DNA from: Candidatus Burkholderia verschuerenii
GTDB lineage: Bacteria; Pseudomonadota; Gammaproteobacteria; Burkholderiales; Burkholderiaceae
DNA length: 53,934 nucleotides
Direction of reading: 5' to 3'
Assembly (NCBI RefSeq): GCF_001189365.1
Contig: NZ_LFJJ01000010.1
Coordinates: 1-53,934 of the forward strand
Each line of letters begins with the position of its first letter. Position 1 is the first letter of the stretch. Positions 28,635 to 39,010 of this stretch are shown piece by piece. Position numbers and translations under genes: made by a program. The notes beneath the pieces are model-generated. The model searched no databases. It worked only from the letters and a program-made list of their open reading frames with translations, and was not told the DNA's origin.

Positions 28635-29496
28635 GCGAGTTCTCCCGCGATCTGCGTCACCGGCGCCGCGCCCGTCTTGCTGGTGCGGCGTTGCAGGAAC
28701 CATTGCAGCGTGTTGATCAGCAGCAGCATCAGGAACGACACGCACAGCATGACGACCGCAAGCGCCGTCGCGCCGGCATAGTCGTACTGTTCGAGCTTGG
28801 TGATGATCAGCAGCGACGTGATCTCCGACTTCATCGGCACATTGCCCGCGATGAAAATCACCGAGCCGTACTCGCCGAGCGCGCGCGCGAACGCCAGCGC
28901 GAAGCCCGTCAGCAAGGCCGGGAGCAGCGAAGGCAGCACGACGCGCCGAAACGTCAGCCAGCGCGATGCGCCGAGACACGCGGCCGCTTCTTCCTGCTCG
29001 CGCTCGAAGTCTTCGAGCACCGGCTGCACGGTCCGCACGACGAATGGCAAGCCGATAAACGTCAGCGCGACCAGCACGCCCAGCGGCGTAAATGCGACTT
29101 TCAACCCGAGCGGTTCGAGATACTGTCCGATCCAGCCGTTGTTCGCATAGACCGCCGCGAGCGAGATACCGGCGACGGACGTCGGCAACGCGAACGGCAG
29201 ATCGACGATGGCATCGACCACGCGCTTGAACGGAAACGTATAGCGCACCAGCACCCACGCGACCAGAAAGCCATGCACGCGCCACCGAGCGCCGCGCCGA
29301 AGGTCAGCCGATACGACGCCAGCACGCGCGGCGATGTCACCGCGCGCACGAACTGCGGCCAGTGCAGCGTCGCGGTCTTGGCGAAGGTAGCGGCCAGCGG
29401 AATCAGCACCACGAGGCTCAGATAAGCCAGCGTGATGCCGAGCGTCAGACCGAAGCCGGGTAACGCGCTCGGCTTCCTGAAAGTGAAGGTGCTCAT
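28631..29496 (-). pseudogene. cysT: Sulfate ABC transporter permease CysT, frameshift deletion
   Basis: The N-terminal frame [20 protein letters not shown] runs through the first helix to [12 protein letters not shown] at about 29281. It then continues only in another frame as [20 protein letters not shown] and [20 protein letters not shown] through the EAA loop to the C-terminus. Relatives have about 3-5 more residues at the junction (a short LVNAVF-like stretch), so a small deletion that is not a multiple of three is the simplest cause. The product would lack most transmembrane helices. First permease gene of the sulfate uptake operon, 97 bp after sbp. Confidence 0.9.
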
Positions 29497-29593
29497 CCTT
29501 GAATCTTCCTTTGCGCCGGGGAAGCGCCTGCGACACGAGCGACGCGCGGCGTCATGGTCGCGCCGCGTCGTCGTAGAACCGAAATTGCGGCTC

Positions 29594-30616
29594 TTATTGC
29601 GGTTGATAGATCGAATCGAACACACCGCCATCCGCGAAATGCGTCTTTTGCGCCTTGGCCCAGCCGCCGAAAGTGTCGTCGACGGTATAGAGCTTGAGCT
29701 TCGGAAACTGCTTAGTCAGCGACGCCGGCACCTTGTCCGAACGCGGCCGATAGAAATTGCGCGCCGCGATCTCCTGCCCTTCCTCGCTATACAGATACTT
29801 GAGATACGCCTCGGCCAGCTTGCGCGTGCCGTGCTTGTCGACGACCTTGTCCACCACCGCGACCGGCGGCTCCGCCAGAATGCTCACCGACGGCACGACG
29901 ATCTCGAACTTGTCCGGGCCGAATTCCTTCAGCGACAGAAACGCCTCGTTTTCCCAGGCGATCAGCACATCGCCCTGACCGCGCTGCACGAAGCTGGTGG
30001 TCGCGCCGCGCGCGCCGGAATCGAGCACACCGGCATTCTTGTAGAGCTTGGTCACGAAGTCCTTGGCGGTCTGCTCGTTGCCGCCCGGCTGATGCAGCGC
30101 ATACGCCCACGCCGCCAGATAGTTCCAGCGCGCGCCGCCCGAGGTCTTCGGATTCGGCGTGACGATCGACACGCCTGGCTTGGTCAGATCGTTCCAGTCC
30201 TTGAGATGCTTCGGATTGCCCTTGCGCACCAGAAACACGATCGTCGACGTGTACGGCGATGCGTTGTCCGGCAGACGCTTCTGCCAGTCTGCGCCGACGA
30301 TGCCCTTCGACGCCAGCGCGTCGATGTCATAGGCCAGCGCGAGCGTGACGACATCGGCCTGCAAGCCGTCGAGTACCGCGCGCGCCTGACCGCCCGAGCC
30401 GCCGTGCGACTGCTTGAAGGTGACGGTCTCGCCCGTTTCCGCCTTCCACTTCTTCGCGAACGCCTGATTGAAGTCCTGATACAGCTCGCGCGTGGGATCG
30501 TAGGACACGTTCAGAAACGACGTGTCGGCGTGCGCCGGTGCGACTGCGCCGATGCTCGCGGCCGCGAGTGCCGCCACTGCGAACGCGCGTCGCAATCCGC
30601 TTTTGATGCTTTGCAT
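29594..30616 (-). CDS. sbp: Sulfate/thiosulfate-binding periplasmic protein
   Basis: A 340-residue secreted binding protein. A signal peptide of about 30 residues ends APAHA before [20 protein letters not shown], the classical mature start of sulfate-binding proteins. The sulfate site segments [15 protein letters not shown] and [19 protein letters not shown] are intact. It captures sulfate for the CysTWA transporter. It is the first gene of the operon. With cysT and cysA broken, the captured sulfate has no membrane route through this system. Confidence 0.94.
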   Translation of the reverse strand: MQSIKSGLRRAFAVAALAAASIGAVAPAHADTSFLNVSYDPTRELYQDFNQAFAKKWKAETGETVTFKQSHGGSGGQARAVLDGLQADVVTLALAYDIDALASKGIVGADWQKRLPDNASPYTSTIVFLVRKGNPKHLKDWNDLTKPGVSIVTPNPKTSGGARWNYLAAWAYALHQPGGNEQTAKDFVTKLYKNAGVLDSGARGATTSFVQRGQGDVLIAWENEAFLSLKEFGPDKFEIVVPSVSILAEPPVAVVDKVVDKHGTRKLAEAYLKYLYSEEGQEIAARNFYRPRSDKVPASLTKQFPKLKLYTVDDTFGGWAKAQKTHFADGGVFDSIYQPQ

Positions 30617-30817
30617 TCCCCGTTCTCCGTCTTATCGAATTGACGGAATCAGTCTATCGAGCGGTCTATATGATTAGAAATAGTCGTTTTTCAGTCTTTT
30701 ATACGAAAAACTGCTAAGAAGCTTATTCCTCGCTGGAAAAAGCCCGCGCCGACGAAAACGCCCGTCCGGGACGCGCGCCGTCCCGAACTTAAAGTAAAGC
30801 TTGAAATGCGCTCGATA
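30617..30817 (-). promoter_or_regulatory. Probable sulfate-operon promoter and CysB control region
   Basis: The spacer upstream of sbp is AT-rich compared with the region, notably 30660-30730 (runs of A and T around TTAGAAATAGTCG). CysB sites lie in such positions upstream of sbp genes. Exact sites cannot be assigned by eye. The right part grades into the lexA promoter. Confidence 0.4.
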
Positions 30818-30833
30818 CTGTATAAAAATACAG
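30818..30833 (+). promoter_or_regulatory. LexA (SOS) box 1
   Basis: CTGTATAAAAATACAG matches the gammaproteobacterial/betaproteobacterial SOS-box pattern CTG-N10-CAG with the usual A/T-rich core. It lies 52 bp upstream of the lexA start. Confidence 0.92.
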
Positions 30834-30837
30834 TCAC

Positions 30838-30853
30838 CTGTCCATCCATACAG
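30838..30853 (+). promoter_or_regulatory. LexA (SOS) box 2
   Basis: CTGTCCATCCATACAG is a second CTG-N10-CAG site, centred 20 bp from the first, about two helical turns, so two LexA dimers could bind the same face of the DNA. Its core is less A/T-rich, so it is likely weaker. Confidence 0.75.
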
Positions 30854-30884
30854 TGCATCTCCACGTTAGCGGGGGCTCGAGCCA

Positions 30885-31562
30885 GTGACCACCAAGACCA
30901 ACAAACTCACCGCGCGGCAACAGCAGGTGTTCGAACTCATCCAGCGCGCGATCGACCGCACGGGCTTTCCGCCCACGCGCGCCGAGATCGCGGCGGAACT
31001 CGGCTTCAGTTCGGCCAACTCCGCCGAGGAACATCTGCGGGCGCTGGCGCGTAAAGGCGTCATCGAACTGGCGGCGGGTTCGTCGCGCGGCATCCGGCTG
31101 CTGAATCCGCAGGCGGACGATTCGCTGCGCGACGAGCCGCATCAGTTCACCTTGCCGCATCCGAGCATCATGCAGTTGTCGTTGCCGCTGGTCGGGCGTG
31201 TCGCGGCAGGTAGCCCGATTCTCGCGCAAGAGCATATTTCGCAGCACTACGCTTGCGACCCGGCGCTGTTTTCGAGCCGGCCGGACTATCTGCTGAAGGT
31301 GCGCGGTCTGTCCATGCGCGACGCGGGTATTCTCAACGGCGATCTGCTCGCGGTGCAGAAGCGCAATGAAGCGAAGGACGGGCAAATCGTCATCGCGCGT
31401 CTGGGCGACGATGTCACCGTCAAGCGCTGGAAACGTCATCGCGACGGTGTCGAACTGATCGCGGAGAACCCAGACTACGAGAATATTTTCGTGCGTTCCG
31501 GCAGCGCGGATTTCGCGCTGGAAGGCATTGCAGTGGGTCTGATTCGTTCAGGCGAATTCTGA
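30885..31562 (+). CDS. lexA: LexA repressor of the SOS response
   Basis: A 225-residue SOS repressor-protease. The N-terminal winged helix reads [20 protein letters not shown] and [19 protein letters not shown]. The self-cleavage site is Ala108-Gly109 in [11 protein letters not shown]. The catalytic dyad is Ser143 ([10 protein letters not shown]) and Lys180 (DDVTVKRWK). RecA filament triggers cleavage and derepression after DNA damage. The start is GTG, and two SOS boxes precede it, so it represses itself. It is intact. Confidence 0.97.
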   Translation: MTTKTNKLTARQQQVFELIQRAIDRTGFPPTRAEIAAELGFSSANSAEEHLRALARKGVIELAAGSSRGIRLLNPQADDSLRDEPHQFTLPHPSIMQLSLPLVGRVAAGSPILAQEHISQHYACDPALFSSRPDYLLKVRGLSMRDAGILNGDLLAVQKRNEAKDGQIVIARLGDDVTVKRWKRHRDGVELIAENPDYENIFVRSGSADFALEGIAVGLIRSGEF

Positions 31563-31776
31563 CGGCACGAACAGTTGCGCGTTGTCCACATTCGCGTCTC
31601 ATCCTCGCGAATTTGCTGAAAAACGCCCGCACGGCGAGACATGAAGTGTCCCGGTCGTAGCGCACTATAAGTCTCAGCATCTCAACGTCAGCAACTGCTT
31701 CGTAGTTCAACACATATCAAGGACGACGGTCGCCTCGCGGCGCGCCGCAGTGCGTTCTATCGCCTGGAGAGTCATC

Positions 31777-32103
31777 ATGGAACGCTTTGCCCGCCTGTTG
31801 CCCTTTCGCCAATTCGGTCGTCTGCGCCATCTGCGCACGCTGATTTCCTGCGGCGTCGCGCGTCCGAAAGCCACGCCCGATCTCTTCGACGACATGCCCG
31901 CGCTGCCGTCGCGTCAGCCGGCTTTTGCGCGCGTGTCGCTTAATAGCGGCGTGCATGCCGAACCCGAGCGGCGCGCGCCCGTGCGCGTGTATCGTGGCGA
32001 ATCGCGCGTGATTCTGGTCGGCAAGATCGATGAAGTGTCGCGCATGCTGGATCGTTGCATCGACGAGGAACGGGCCGGTATTCGCGGCGGCATTCTGGCC
32101 TGA
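31777..32103 (+). CDS. Conserved hypothetical protein
   Basis: A 108-residue soluble protein of unknown role. An arginine-rich N-terminus (MERFARLLPFRQFGRLRHLR) is followed by a short VARPKATPDLFDDMP linker and a C-terminal RGESRVILVGKIDEVSRMLD segment. GGAGAG precedes the ATG. It lies 214 bp after lexA, and that spacer shows no box or gene I can name. Confidence 0.6.
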   Translation: MERFARLLPFRQFGRLRHLRTLISCGVARPKATPDLFDDMPALPSRQPAFARVSLNSGVHAEPERRAPVRVYRGESRVILVGKIDEVSRMLDRCIDEERAGIRGGILA

Positions 32104-32237
32104 CTCTGGACTGACTTTCGGCGGTCAATGTGGGCTTCGGCACGTATGGCGACGAATCCGGAGGCGACGTCGGGATTTATCCGGCGCGAGGACGGTCAAT
32201 TTCTGACCGTCCTTACGTCAAGAGGCTTCGCTTTCGC

Positions 32238-32855
32238 ATGTCCCGCACTACCCGATCCGTCGTTATCGCGCTGGTCGTCGTTCTCGTCGTCGCGGCGTTC
32301 GGTTTCGTTTATGCATCGCCGTATATCGCGCTGGATCGCGTGAAACGCGCCGCCGACGCGCGCGATGCACAGACCGTCAACGAATACGTCGATTTTCCCG
32401 CGCTGCGGGCGAGTCTCAAGGAACAGGTCGCGGCGCTGCTGACGCGGCGCGTCGATATTCAAAGGACCGGCAATCCGCTCGCCATCATCGGTGCAATGAT
32501 CGGCGCGGCCGTCGTCGGTCCTTTGGTGGATTCCTACGCGACACCGGAAGGCGTCGCCGCGATCCTGAACGGCATTCCGCCGCGCGGCAATCCGGGCGAG
32601 CGTCCGCCCGAACCTCGAACGGACGCTGCGGTCGTCGCCAGCGCACCGCCCGCCGCAGCGGTTTCCGGCGCGACGGCGCAGCAAACCGCACCGACATCCG
32701 CACCGAAGCCGCCGCAAACCACCGCCGGATATCGTGACGTCAACACGTTTATCGTCACCTATCAGCACGGCGCGGGCGATGCGCGCTATTCCGCGATCTT
32801 CCATCGCAGCGAGTTGATCGACTGGAAGTTGGTCGGCGTGGATCTGAACGGTTGA
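32238..32855 (+). CDS. DUF2939-like membrane-anchored protein
   Basis: A 205-residue protein with one N-terminal membrane anchor (RSVVIALVVVLVVAAFGFVY) and a short extracytoplasmic domain starting SPYIALDRVKRAADARDAQT. This start (AxxRVKxAADARDAxTVNEYVDFPALRxSLKxQV) is typical of DUF2939 proteins. A proline/alanine-rich linker spans residues 115-160 and a beta-rich C-terminus follows. Its stop abuts the convergent universal stress gene. Function unknown. Confidence 0.7.
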   Translation: MSRTTRSVVIALVVVLVVAAFGFVYASPYIALDRVKRAADARDAQTVNEYVDFPALRASLKEQVAALLTRRVDIQRTGNPLAIIGAMIGAAVVGPLVDSYATPEGVAAILNGIPPRGNPGERPPEPRTDAAVVASAPPAAAVSGATAQQTAPTSAPKPPQTTAGYRDVNTFIVTYQHGAGDARYSAIFHRSELIDWKLVGVDLNG

Positions 32856-33365
32856 TCAGGCGTTTGCCTCGGCCTTGACCGGCTTGGCGGCGTATGCGGC
32901 TTCGTCTTCCTCTTCGGCCGATTCGCCCGCCTGACACACGGCCACCAGAATGCTGCATTTGACGCGATCGAGCAGCGGTGTGTTGCCCGCGCCCATCCAC
33001 CAGCGCGACAAACCGCTGCGGCATCGGTGGCCTACGACGACCAGATCCACCTTCAGGCTTTCCGCCAGATTCGCGATTTCATCGATCGGATGGCCGAACG
33101 CAAAATGTCCCTGCGCGTGCAGGCCGCGCTCCGTGAGCCAGTCGACGCCTTCCTGAAGGATGTCGCGCGCGGCGTCCTCGAAACGGCCGCACGCCATATC
33201 GGTTAGCAGTCCCGCGCTCTGCGCGATGCTCGAACGCATATCCACGACCGCGAGCACGTGCGCTTCAGCGTTCAAATCCAGCGCCAGATTCGCGCCCTGA
33301 CGCAGCGCCTTGCGGCCTTCCCATGAGCCGTCGTAACACAGCAGGATCTTTCTATAGCTTGTCAT
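32856..33365 (-). CDS. Universal stress protein (UspA family)
   Basis: A 169-residue Rossmann-like protein. The family start is clear in MTSYRKILLCYDGSWEGRKA and in the late strand SLKVDLVVVGHRCRSGLSRW. The usual ATP-binding G-x2-G-x9-G(S/T) motif is partly altered (the segment reads MGAGNTPLLDRV), so ATP binding is uncertain. An acidic, alanine-rich C-terminal tail is added. Universal stress proteins help survival under stress or low energy. It stands alone. Confidence 0.85.
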   Translation of the reverse strand: MTSYRKILLCYDGSWEGRKALRQGANLALDLNAEAHVLAVVDMRSSIAQSAGLLTDMACGRFEDAARDILQEGVDWLTERGLHAQGHFAFGHPIDEIANLAESLKVDLVVVGHRCRSGLSRWWMGAGNTPLLDRVKCSILVAVCQAGESAEEEDEAAYAAKPVKAEANA

Positions 33366-33712
33366 TTCAACCTCCCTGCCGCTGGCTTGCGCGTGGCGCG
33401 GCTAAACATGTGCTTACGTCGTTCGAATGAATGAGACGTGACTTCATCATCCGGTGTCGATTCGTGCGTGGCAACGCTGGAAAACGCTAACTAAAGTTGA
33501 CCTCACAAGGACTATTGGGCAATTGCCAAGCGGACACCGTGCCAGCTTGCGGAAAGCCTTGCCGCACAGGCTTGCGGCACCACGCAGCGACGCGCGCACG
33601 CCACCGCCCGCACAGCTTTGACACCCGCGCGCCGCGCCCGGTTGCACGCGAGCGCCGCGATGGTGCATTGGATTACACTAGCCGGCTGGATTTCCCGACG
33701 CGGAACGAGTGC
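33366..33712. other. 347-bp spacer without a recognisable gene
   Basis: No convincing coding frame, RNA gene or terminator is seen. It must hold the promoters of the universal stress gene (leftward) and of the ABC exporter (rightward). A TTGACC at about 33496 and TTGACA at 33618 resemble -35 elements, but no good -10 partner is visible. Confidence 0.3.
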
Positions 33713-34675
33713 ATGACCGATCAAACATTGCAGACGCAAGCGCCGATGCCGCCCGACGATGACCAGGCGCCGGCCATCGAATTCAGCGACGTGAGGAAGC
33801 ATTACGGCGCCAAACGCGTCGTCGACGGCCTGTCCTTCGACGTGCGGCCCGGCGAATGCTTCGGCCTGCTCGGACCGAACGGCGCGGGCAAGACGACGAC
33901 GCTCAAAATGCTGCTCGGCATGACGTCGCCCGATAGCGGCGTGATCAGCCTCGTCGGCGAGCCGGTGCCTGCGCGCGCCCGTTTCGCGCGGCAACGCGTG
34001 GGCGTCGTGCCGCAATTCGACAATCTCGATCCCGATTTCACCGTCCGCGAAAACCTGCTCGTATTCGGCCGATACTTCGGGCTGGCCGGCGCGCGCATGG
34101 AAGCGCTGGTGCCGTCGCTGCTCGAATTCGCGCGTCTGGAAAGCAAGGCCGATGCGCGCGTCGGCGAGTTGTCGGGCGGCATGCGGCGCAGGCTCACGCT
34201 GGCGCGCGCGCTCGTCAACGATCCCGATGTGCTGGTGATGGACGAACCGACCACCGGACTCGATCCGCAGGCGCGTCATCTGATCTGGGAGCGGCTGCGT
34301 TCGCTGCTGGCGCGCAGCAAGACCATCCTGCTGACCACGCATTTTATGGAAGAAGCCGAGCGCCTGTGCGACCGGCTTTGCGTAATCGAGGAAGGCCGCA
34401 AGATCGCCGAGGGCCGTCCGCGCGAACTGATCGCATCGGTGATCGGCTCGGACGTGATCGAGATTTTCGGGCCAGATCCGCAGGCGCTCGCCGCCGAACT
34501 CGAGCCGTTCGCGGAGCGCATCGAAATCAGCGGCGAGACGCTGTTCTGCTACGTCGACGATCCGCAGGCCGTGCATGCGCGCGTGAAGGGCCGCGCCGAT
34601 GTGCGCTATCTGCATCGTCCGGCGAATCTGGAAGATGTGTTTCTGCGTCTGACGGGCCGCGAGATGGTGGACTGA
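33713..34675 (+). CDS. ABC-2 type exporter ATPase (NodI-like)
   Basis: A 320-residue ATPase of the drug-resistance/NodI group. Walker A is GPNGAGKTT, the signature is [15 protein letters not shown], Walker B is [14 protein letters not shown] and the H-loop is [13 protein letters not shown]-terminal extension of about 75 residues ([20 protein letters not shown]) is characteristic. It pairs with the permease 12 bp downstream. Such pairs export polysaccharide, lipid-linked or antibiotic compounds. No nodulation genes are nearby, so a nodulation role cannot be claimed. Confidence 0.88.
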   Translation: MTDQTLQTQAPMPPDDDQAPAIEFSDVRKHYGAKRVVDGLSFDVRPGECFGLLGPNGAGKTTTLKMLLGMTSPDSGVISLVGEPVPARARFARQRVGVVPQFDNLDPDFTVRENLLVFGRYFGLAGARMEALVPSLLEFARLESKADARVGELSGGMRRRLTLARALVNDPDVLVMDEPTTGLDPQARHLIWERLRSLLARSKTILLTTHFMEEAERLCDRLCVIEEGRKIAEGRPRELIASVIGSDVIEIFGPDPQALAAELEPFAERIEISGETLFCYVDDPQAVHARVKGRADVRYLHRPANLEDVFLRLTGREMVD

Positions 34676-34687
34676 CCGAACCACGAT

Positions 34688-35545
34688 ATGAATACCTTCG
34701 ATTCCTCCCGCACTGCTGCCAAGCGCGCGCGCAAACAGCCGGCCAATGCGCCGAGTCTCTCGCCGATGTCCAGCGCCCTGCCCGCCAACGCCACGCACTG
34801 GATGTCGGTATGGCGGCGCAACTACCTCGTGTGGAAGAAGCTCGCCATCGCGTCGATGATCGGCAATCTCGCCGATCCGATGATCTATCTCTTCGGCTTG
34901 GGCCTCGGTCTCGGGCTGATGGTCGGCCACGTGGACGGCGTGTCGTATATCGCCTTCCTCGCGGCGGGCACGACGGCATCGAGCGTGATGATGTCGTCGT
35001 CGTTCGAGGCGATGTATTCGGGCTTTTCGCGCATGCATGTCCAGCGCACGTGGGAGGCGATCATGCATACGCCGCTCACGCTCGGCGATATCGTCGTGCT
35101 CGGCGAGATCATCTGGGTCGCGAGCAAGTCGGTGCTGTCGGGTATTGCGATCATGATCGTCGCGGGCGCGCTGGGTTATGCGAGCTTTCCGTCGATGCTG
35201 ATCGCGGTGCCGGTGATCGTGCTGACCGGCCTCGCCTTCGCCAGCACGGCGATGGTGATCACCGCGCTCGCGCCGAGCTACGACTTCTTCATGTTCTATC
35301 AGACGCTCGCCCTCACGCCGATGCTGCTGCTTTCCGGCGTGTTCTTCCCCGTGACGCAGTTGCCCGATATCGCGCGGCATGTGACGCAGGTGTTGCCGCT
35401 CTATCACGCGGTCGAGCTGATTCGTCCCGCGATGCTCGCGCGTCCGATGGACGCGGTGGCGCTGCACGTCGGCGTGTTGATCGCGTATTCGGTCGTGCCG
35501 TTTCTGCTGTGCGCGTGGCTGTTTCGTCGGCGCATGATGAAATAA
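34688..35545 (+). CDS. ABC-2 type exporter permease (NodJ-like)
   Basis: A 285-residue inner-membrane protein. A 40-residue basic cytoplasmic N-terminus is followed by about six helices. The ABC-2 family motif region [20 protein letters not shown] and the preceding [15 protein letters not shown] segment are present. It works with the ATPase encoded 12 bp upstream. It ends two codons after MMK just before a strong terminator hairpin. Substrate unknown. Confidence 0.88.
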   Translation: MNTFDSSRTAAKRARKQPANAPSLSPMSSALPANATHWMSVWRRNYLVWKKLAIASMIGNLADPMIYLFGLGLGLGLMVGHVDGVSYIAFLAAGTTASSVMMSSSFEAMYSGFSRMHVQRTWEAIMHTPLTLGDIVVLGEIIWVASKSVLSGIAIMIVAGALGYASFPSMLIAVPVIVLTGLAFASTAMVITALAPSYDFFMFYQTLALTPMLLLSGVFFPVTQLPDIARHVTQVLPLYHAVELIRPAMLARPMDAVALHVGVLIAYSVVPFLLCAWLFRRRMMK

Positions 35546-35547
35546 AA

Positions 35548-35573
35548 AAGCGGCGATGGATTCATCGCCGCTT
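35548..35573 (-). terminator. Bidirectional Rho-independent terminator between exporter and gnd
   Basis: An 11-bp perfect stem AAGCGGCGATG / CATCGCCGCTT with loop GATT. On the minus strand it is followed by a run of six T, making it a strong terminator for tkt-gnd. It can also stop the exporter operon from the other side. Confidence 0.9.
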
Positions 35574-35597
35574 CGCATCGCTCCGTTTCAACGCGCC

Positions 35598-36578
35598 TTA
35601 CTTCACCGGATACTCCTTGTGCCCGCCGAAGCCGAAGCGCATCGCCGACAACATGCGTTCGGGGAACGACTCGGCATCGCGCGAGCGGAATCGCGTGTAA
35701 AGCGCCGCCGATAGCACCTGTGCGGGCACCGCTTCCTCGATCGCCGCTTCGATGGTCCAGCGCCCTTCGCCGCTATCCGCGACTTCCGCCGAATACTTGT
35801 CGAGCGAGCCATCGCCCGCGAGCGCACCGGCCGTCAGATCGAGCAGCCACGACGACACGACGCTGCCGCGCCGCCAGACTTCGGCGATATCGGCGAGATC
35901 GAGGTCGTAACGCTCGTTCTCCGTGAGCTCTTTCGAATCCTTGTGCTTGAGGATATGAAAGCCCTCGGCATACGCCTGCATCAGCCCGTACTCGATGCCG
36001 TTGTGCACCATCTTCACGAAGTGTCCCGAGCCGACCGGGCCGCAATGCATGTAGCCGTTTTCCACGCGCGCATCGCGTCCTTCGCGTCCCGGCGTTTCGG
36101 GGATATCGCCGCGTCCGGGTGCTAGCGTCGCGAGAATCGGATCGATGCGGCGCACCACGTCATCCTCGCCGCCGATCATCATGCAATAGCCGCGCGTCAG
36201 GCCCGACACGCCGCCCGACGTGCCGACATCGACGTAGTGGATGCCCTGCTCCTTGAACTGCGCGGCGCGGCGGATATCGTCCTTGTAGAAGCTGTTGCCG
36301 CCGTCGATCACGACATCGTCGCGGCCGAGCAGCTTGCTCAGATCGCCGAGCGTGTCTTCGGTGATCTTGCCCGCGGGCAGCATCAGCCACACGACGCGCG
36401 GCGCTTCCAGTTTCGCGACCAGTTCGCCGAGATCCTTCGCGCCCGCCGCGCCTTCCTTGACGAGCGCGTCGGTTGCATCCGGCGAGTGGTCGTACACCAC
36501 GCACTGATGCCCGCCCCGCATGAGCCTGCGTCCGATGTTGCCGCCCATGCGCCCCAGTCCTACGATGCCGATCTGCAT
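35598..36578 (-). CDS. gnd: 6-phosphogluconate dehydrogenase, decarboxylating (short form)
   Basis: A 326-residue enzyme that oxidises and decarboxylates 6-phosphogluconate to ribulose-5-phosphate. The cofactor motif [13 protein letters not shown] is at residues 4-16, and the catalytic Lys189 with His192, Asn193 and Glu196 lies in [14 protein letters not shown]. The short (about 300-330 residue) form differs from the 470-residue enteric enzyme. It sits 7 bp after tkt on the same strand, so both pentose phosphate enzymes are co-transcribed. Confidence 0.93.
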   Translation of the reverse strand: MQIGIVGLGRMGGNIGRRLMRGGHQCVVYDHSPDATDALVKEGAAGAKDLGELVAKLEAPRVVWLMLPAGKITEDTLGDLSKLLGRDDVVIDGGNSFYKDDIRRAAQFKEQGIHYVDVGTSGGVSGLTRGYCMMIGGEDDVVRRIDPILATLAPGRGDIPETPGREGRDARVENGYMHCGPVGSGHFVKMVHNGIEYGLMQAYAEGFHILKHKDSKELTENERYDLDLADIAEVWRRGSVVSSWLLDLTAGALAGDGSLDKYSAEVADSGEGRWTIEAAIEEAVPAQVLSAALYTRFRSRDAESFPERMLSAMRFGFGGHKEYPVK

Positions 36579-36585
36579 GATGGAA

Positions 36586-38676
36586 TCACTCCTTGCCGTT
36601 GTTTTTCACGCGTTCGATCTGTTTCTTCGCGGCCTCGTAGACCTTTTCCGGCGTAAAGCCGAACTTGGTCTTGAGCGCCTTCAGCGGCGCGGACGCGCCG
36701 AACGTATGCATGACGATCTGCGAACCGAGACGCCCCGTGTAACGGTCCCAGCCGAGCGTCGCGGCCTGCTCGACGGACACGCGCGCGTGCACGCCGGACG
36801 GCAGCACCGATTCCTTGTACGCCTCGTCTTGCTTCTCGAAGATATCCCACGACGGCATCGACACGACGCGCGCCGCGATGCCTTCGCTCTTCAACTTTTC
36901 GTACACCTCGATACACAGCGACACTTCGCTGCCCGTCGCCATCAGGATGACTTCGGGCTTCTTGCCGCCGTCGGCATCGGCGAGCACGTAGGCGCCGCGA
37001 CGCGTGCCTTCCGCCGATGCGTACTTCTTGCGATCGAAGGTCGGCAGCGGCTGACGCGTCAGCACGATGCACGACGGCTCCTTGTTATACGACAGCGCGA
37101 CGCGCCACGATTCGCCGACTTCGTTGGCATCGGCGGGACGCAGCAGCGTGAGGCCCGGCACCGCGCGCAATGCGGCGAGCTGTTCGATAGGCTGATGCGT
37201 CGGACCATCTTCGCCCACGCCGATGGAATCGTGCGTGAAGACGTAGACGACGGGCACTTCCATGATCGCCGAGAGCCGAATCGGCGGCTTCATATAGTCG
37301 CTGAAAATCAGGAACGTCGATGCATACGCGCGCATGTTCGAGAGCGCCATGCCATTCGCGACCGAACCCATGCCGTGCTCGCGAATGCCAAAGTGCAGAT
37401 TGCGGCCGGCGTAGTTGTCGGCTTCGAAACTGCCCGCGCCGTCGAACTTCAGATTCGTTTTCGTCGACGGCGACAAGTCCGCCGCGCCGCCGATCAGCCA
37501 GGGAATGCGCTGCGCGAGCGCGTTGAGCACCTTGCCCGACGAATCGCGCGTGGCGAGGCCTTTCTCGTCGGCTTCGAAAGTGGGAATCGCGCTTTCCCAG
37601 CCTTCGGGCAGCTTCGTGGCGAACATTTCCGATGCTTGCTTCGCGAGATCGGGATTCGACTTTTCGTAAGCCTTGAAGCGCTCGACCCATTCGGCGTGCA
37701 GCTTTTTGCCGCGCGCGCCGAAGCCATCGGCAAAGTGCTGCATCACGCCGTCGGGCACGTAGAACTGCTTGTCTTCCGGCCAGCCGTAGAACTTCTTCGC
37801 GGCCTTGACTTCGTCTTCGCCGAGCGCTTTGCCGTGCGCGCTCGCGGTGTCCTGCTTGTTCGGCGCGCCCCAGCCGATGATGCTCTTCACCACGATCAGC
37901 GTCGGCTTGTCGTTGAACGACTTGGCCTTGTTGATGGCGGCTTCGAGTTCGTCGGCGTTGTTGACGTCGTTCACATGCAGCGTGTTCCAGTTGTAGCCGT
38001 GGAAACGCGCCTCGACGTCGTCGCTATAAGCCAAGTCCGTGTGGCCTTCGATCGTCACGCGATTGCTGTCGTAAATCCAGATCAGATTCGACAGCTTCAG
38101 ATGCCCCGCCAGCGACGCCGCTTCGTGCGATACGCCTTCCATCATGCAGCCGTCGCCGCATAGCGCGTAGACGCGGTAGTCGAACAGCGTGTCGCCGCCC
38201 TGGTTGAAGTGCGCTTCCTTCCAGCGCGCCGCCATCGCCATGCCGACGCTGTTGCCGAGACCTTGCCCGAGCGGTCCGGTCGTCGTTTCGACGCCGGTCG
38301 TCATGCGATATTCCGGATGCCCCGGCGTCTTGCTGTCGAGCTGGCGAAAGCTCTTGATATCGTCGAGCGATACGGCGGCCTTGCCGGTCGGCTTGCCGTG
38401 TTCGTCGACTTCCTTGACGCCGGTGAGGAACAGCGTCGAATACAGCAGCATCGACGCATGCCCGACCGACAGCACGAAGCAGTCGCGATTCGGCCACAAG
38501 GGCGCGTCGGGATCGTAGCGGAGATGGTTCTGGAACAGATGGAACGCGACCGGCGCGAGCGCCATCGGCGTGCCGGGGTGGCCGGAGTTGGCCTTCTGCA
38601 CGGCGTCCATCGAAAGCGTGCGGATGGTGTCGATCGTCAGGCGATCGAGATCTTTTGCTTGTGTTGCTTCAGACAT
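36586..38676 (-). CDS. tkt: Transketolase
   Basis: A 696-residue ThDP enzyme of the pentose phosphate pathway. It is complete: the catalytic His in [13 protein letters not shown], the ThDP/Mg motif [20 protein letters not shown], the pyrimidine-binding Glu in [11 protein letters not shown] and the phosphate-binding region [22 protein letters not shown] precedes the chosen ATG at 38676; upstream in-frame extension is not supported. It starts the tkt-gnd operon. Confidence 0.97.
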   Translation of the reverse strand: MSEATQAKDLDRLTIDTIRTLSMDAVQKANSGHPGTPMALAPVAFHLFQNHLRYDPDAPLWPNRDCFVLSVGHASMLLYSTLFLTGVKEVDEHGKPTGKAAVSLDDIKSFRQLDSKTPGHPEYRMTTGVETTTGPLGQGLGNSVGMAMAARWKEAHFNQGGDTLFDYRVYALCGDGCMMEGVSHEAASLAGHLKLSNLIWIYDSNRVTIEGHTDLAYSDDVEARFHGYNWNTLHVNDVNNADELEAAINKAKSFNDKPTLIVVKSIIGWGAPNKQDTASAHGKALGEDEVKAAKKFYGWPEDKQFYVPDGVMQHFADGFGARGKKLHAEWVERFKAYEKSNPDLAKQASEMFATKLPEGWESAIPTFEADEKGLATRDSSGKVLNALAQRIPWLIGGAADLSPSTKTNLKFDGAGSFEADNYAGRNLHFGIREHGMGSVANGMALSNMRAYASTFLIFSDYMKPPIRLSAIMEVPVVYVFTHDSIGVGEDGPTHQPIEQLAALRAVPGLTLLRPADANEVGESWRVALSYNKEPSCIVLTRQPLPTFDRKKYASAEGTRRGAYVLADADGGKKPEVILMATGSEVSLCIEVYEKLKSEGIAARVVSMPSWDIFEKQDEAYKESVLPSGVHARVSVEQAATLGWDRYTGRLGSQIVMHTFGASAPLKALKTKFGFTPEKVYEAAKKQIERVKNNGKE

Positions 38677-39010
38677 GAGCGACGACTCCTTTGCGAAGAG
38701 CGCGCTGGGTACGGGAGGCGCCGCAGCGGGCAACCAGGACCATCGAGCAAATGCGGTGCCTCGTGCAGGCTGGCGCCGCATTCGCGTGTGATGCAGAGAC
38801 GGTGTGCGCGTCGCGGGCCTCGAACGAGGGCCACGGCGGCGTAAAGAAGCTTCGGTTGGGCACGACCGTGCCAGGATAGTTCAAACCTCGGGCCGTCCGT
38901 CCGCGCGAGCATCCATGCTGACACAAACGCGGCGCTTGCGCCCCGCACGCGCCCAAATCCCTGTCGCGGCAGGCATTTTTTCGCAGCGCGCGCAGATTCC
39001 TTCGGCCAGC
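38677..39010. other. 334-bp spacer upstream of tkt
   Basis: No gene is seen. A 14-bp inverted repeat, GGCACG / CGTGCC around AC, lies at 38859-38872 and could be an operator for tkt. The rest shows no terminator or RNA feature. The spacer separates tkt from the convergently arranged broken aldo/keto reductase upstream on the same strand. Confidence 0.35.

Noticed and set aside
33512-35578. Long minus-strand open frame opposite the ABC exporter (about 690 codons)
   Set aside because: Same shadow composition and antisense to two well-supported genes.
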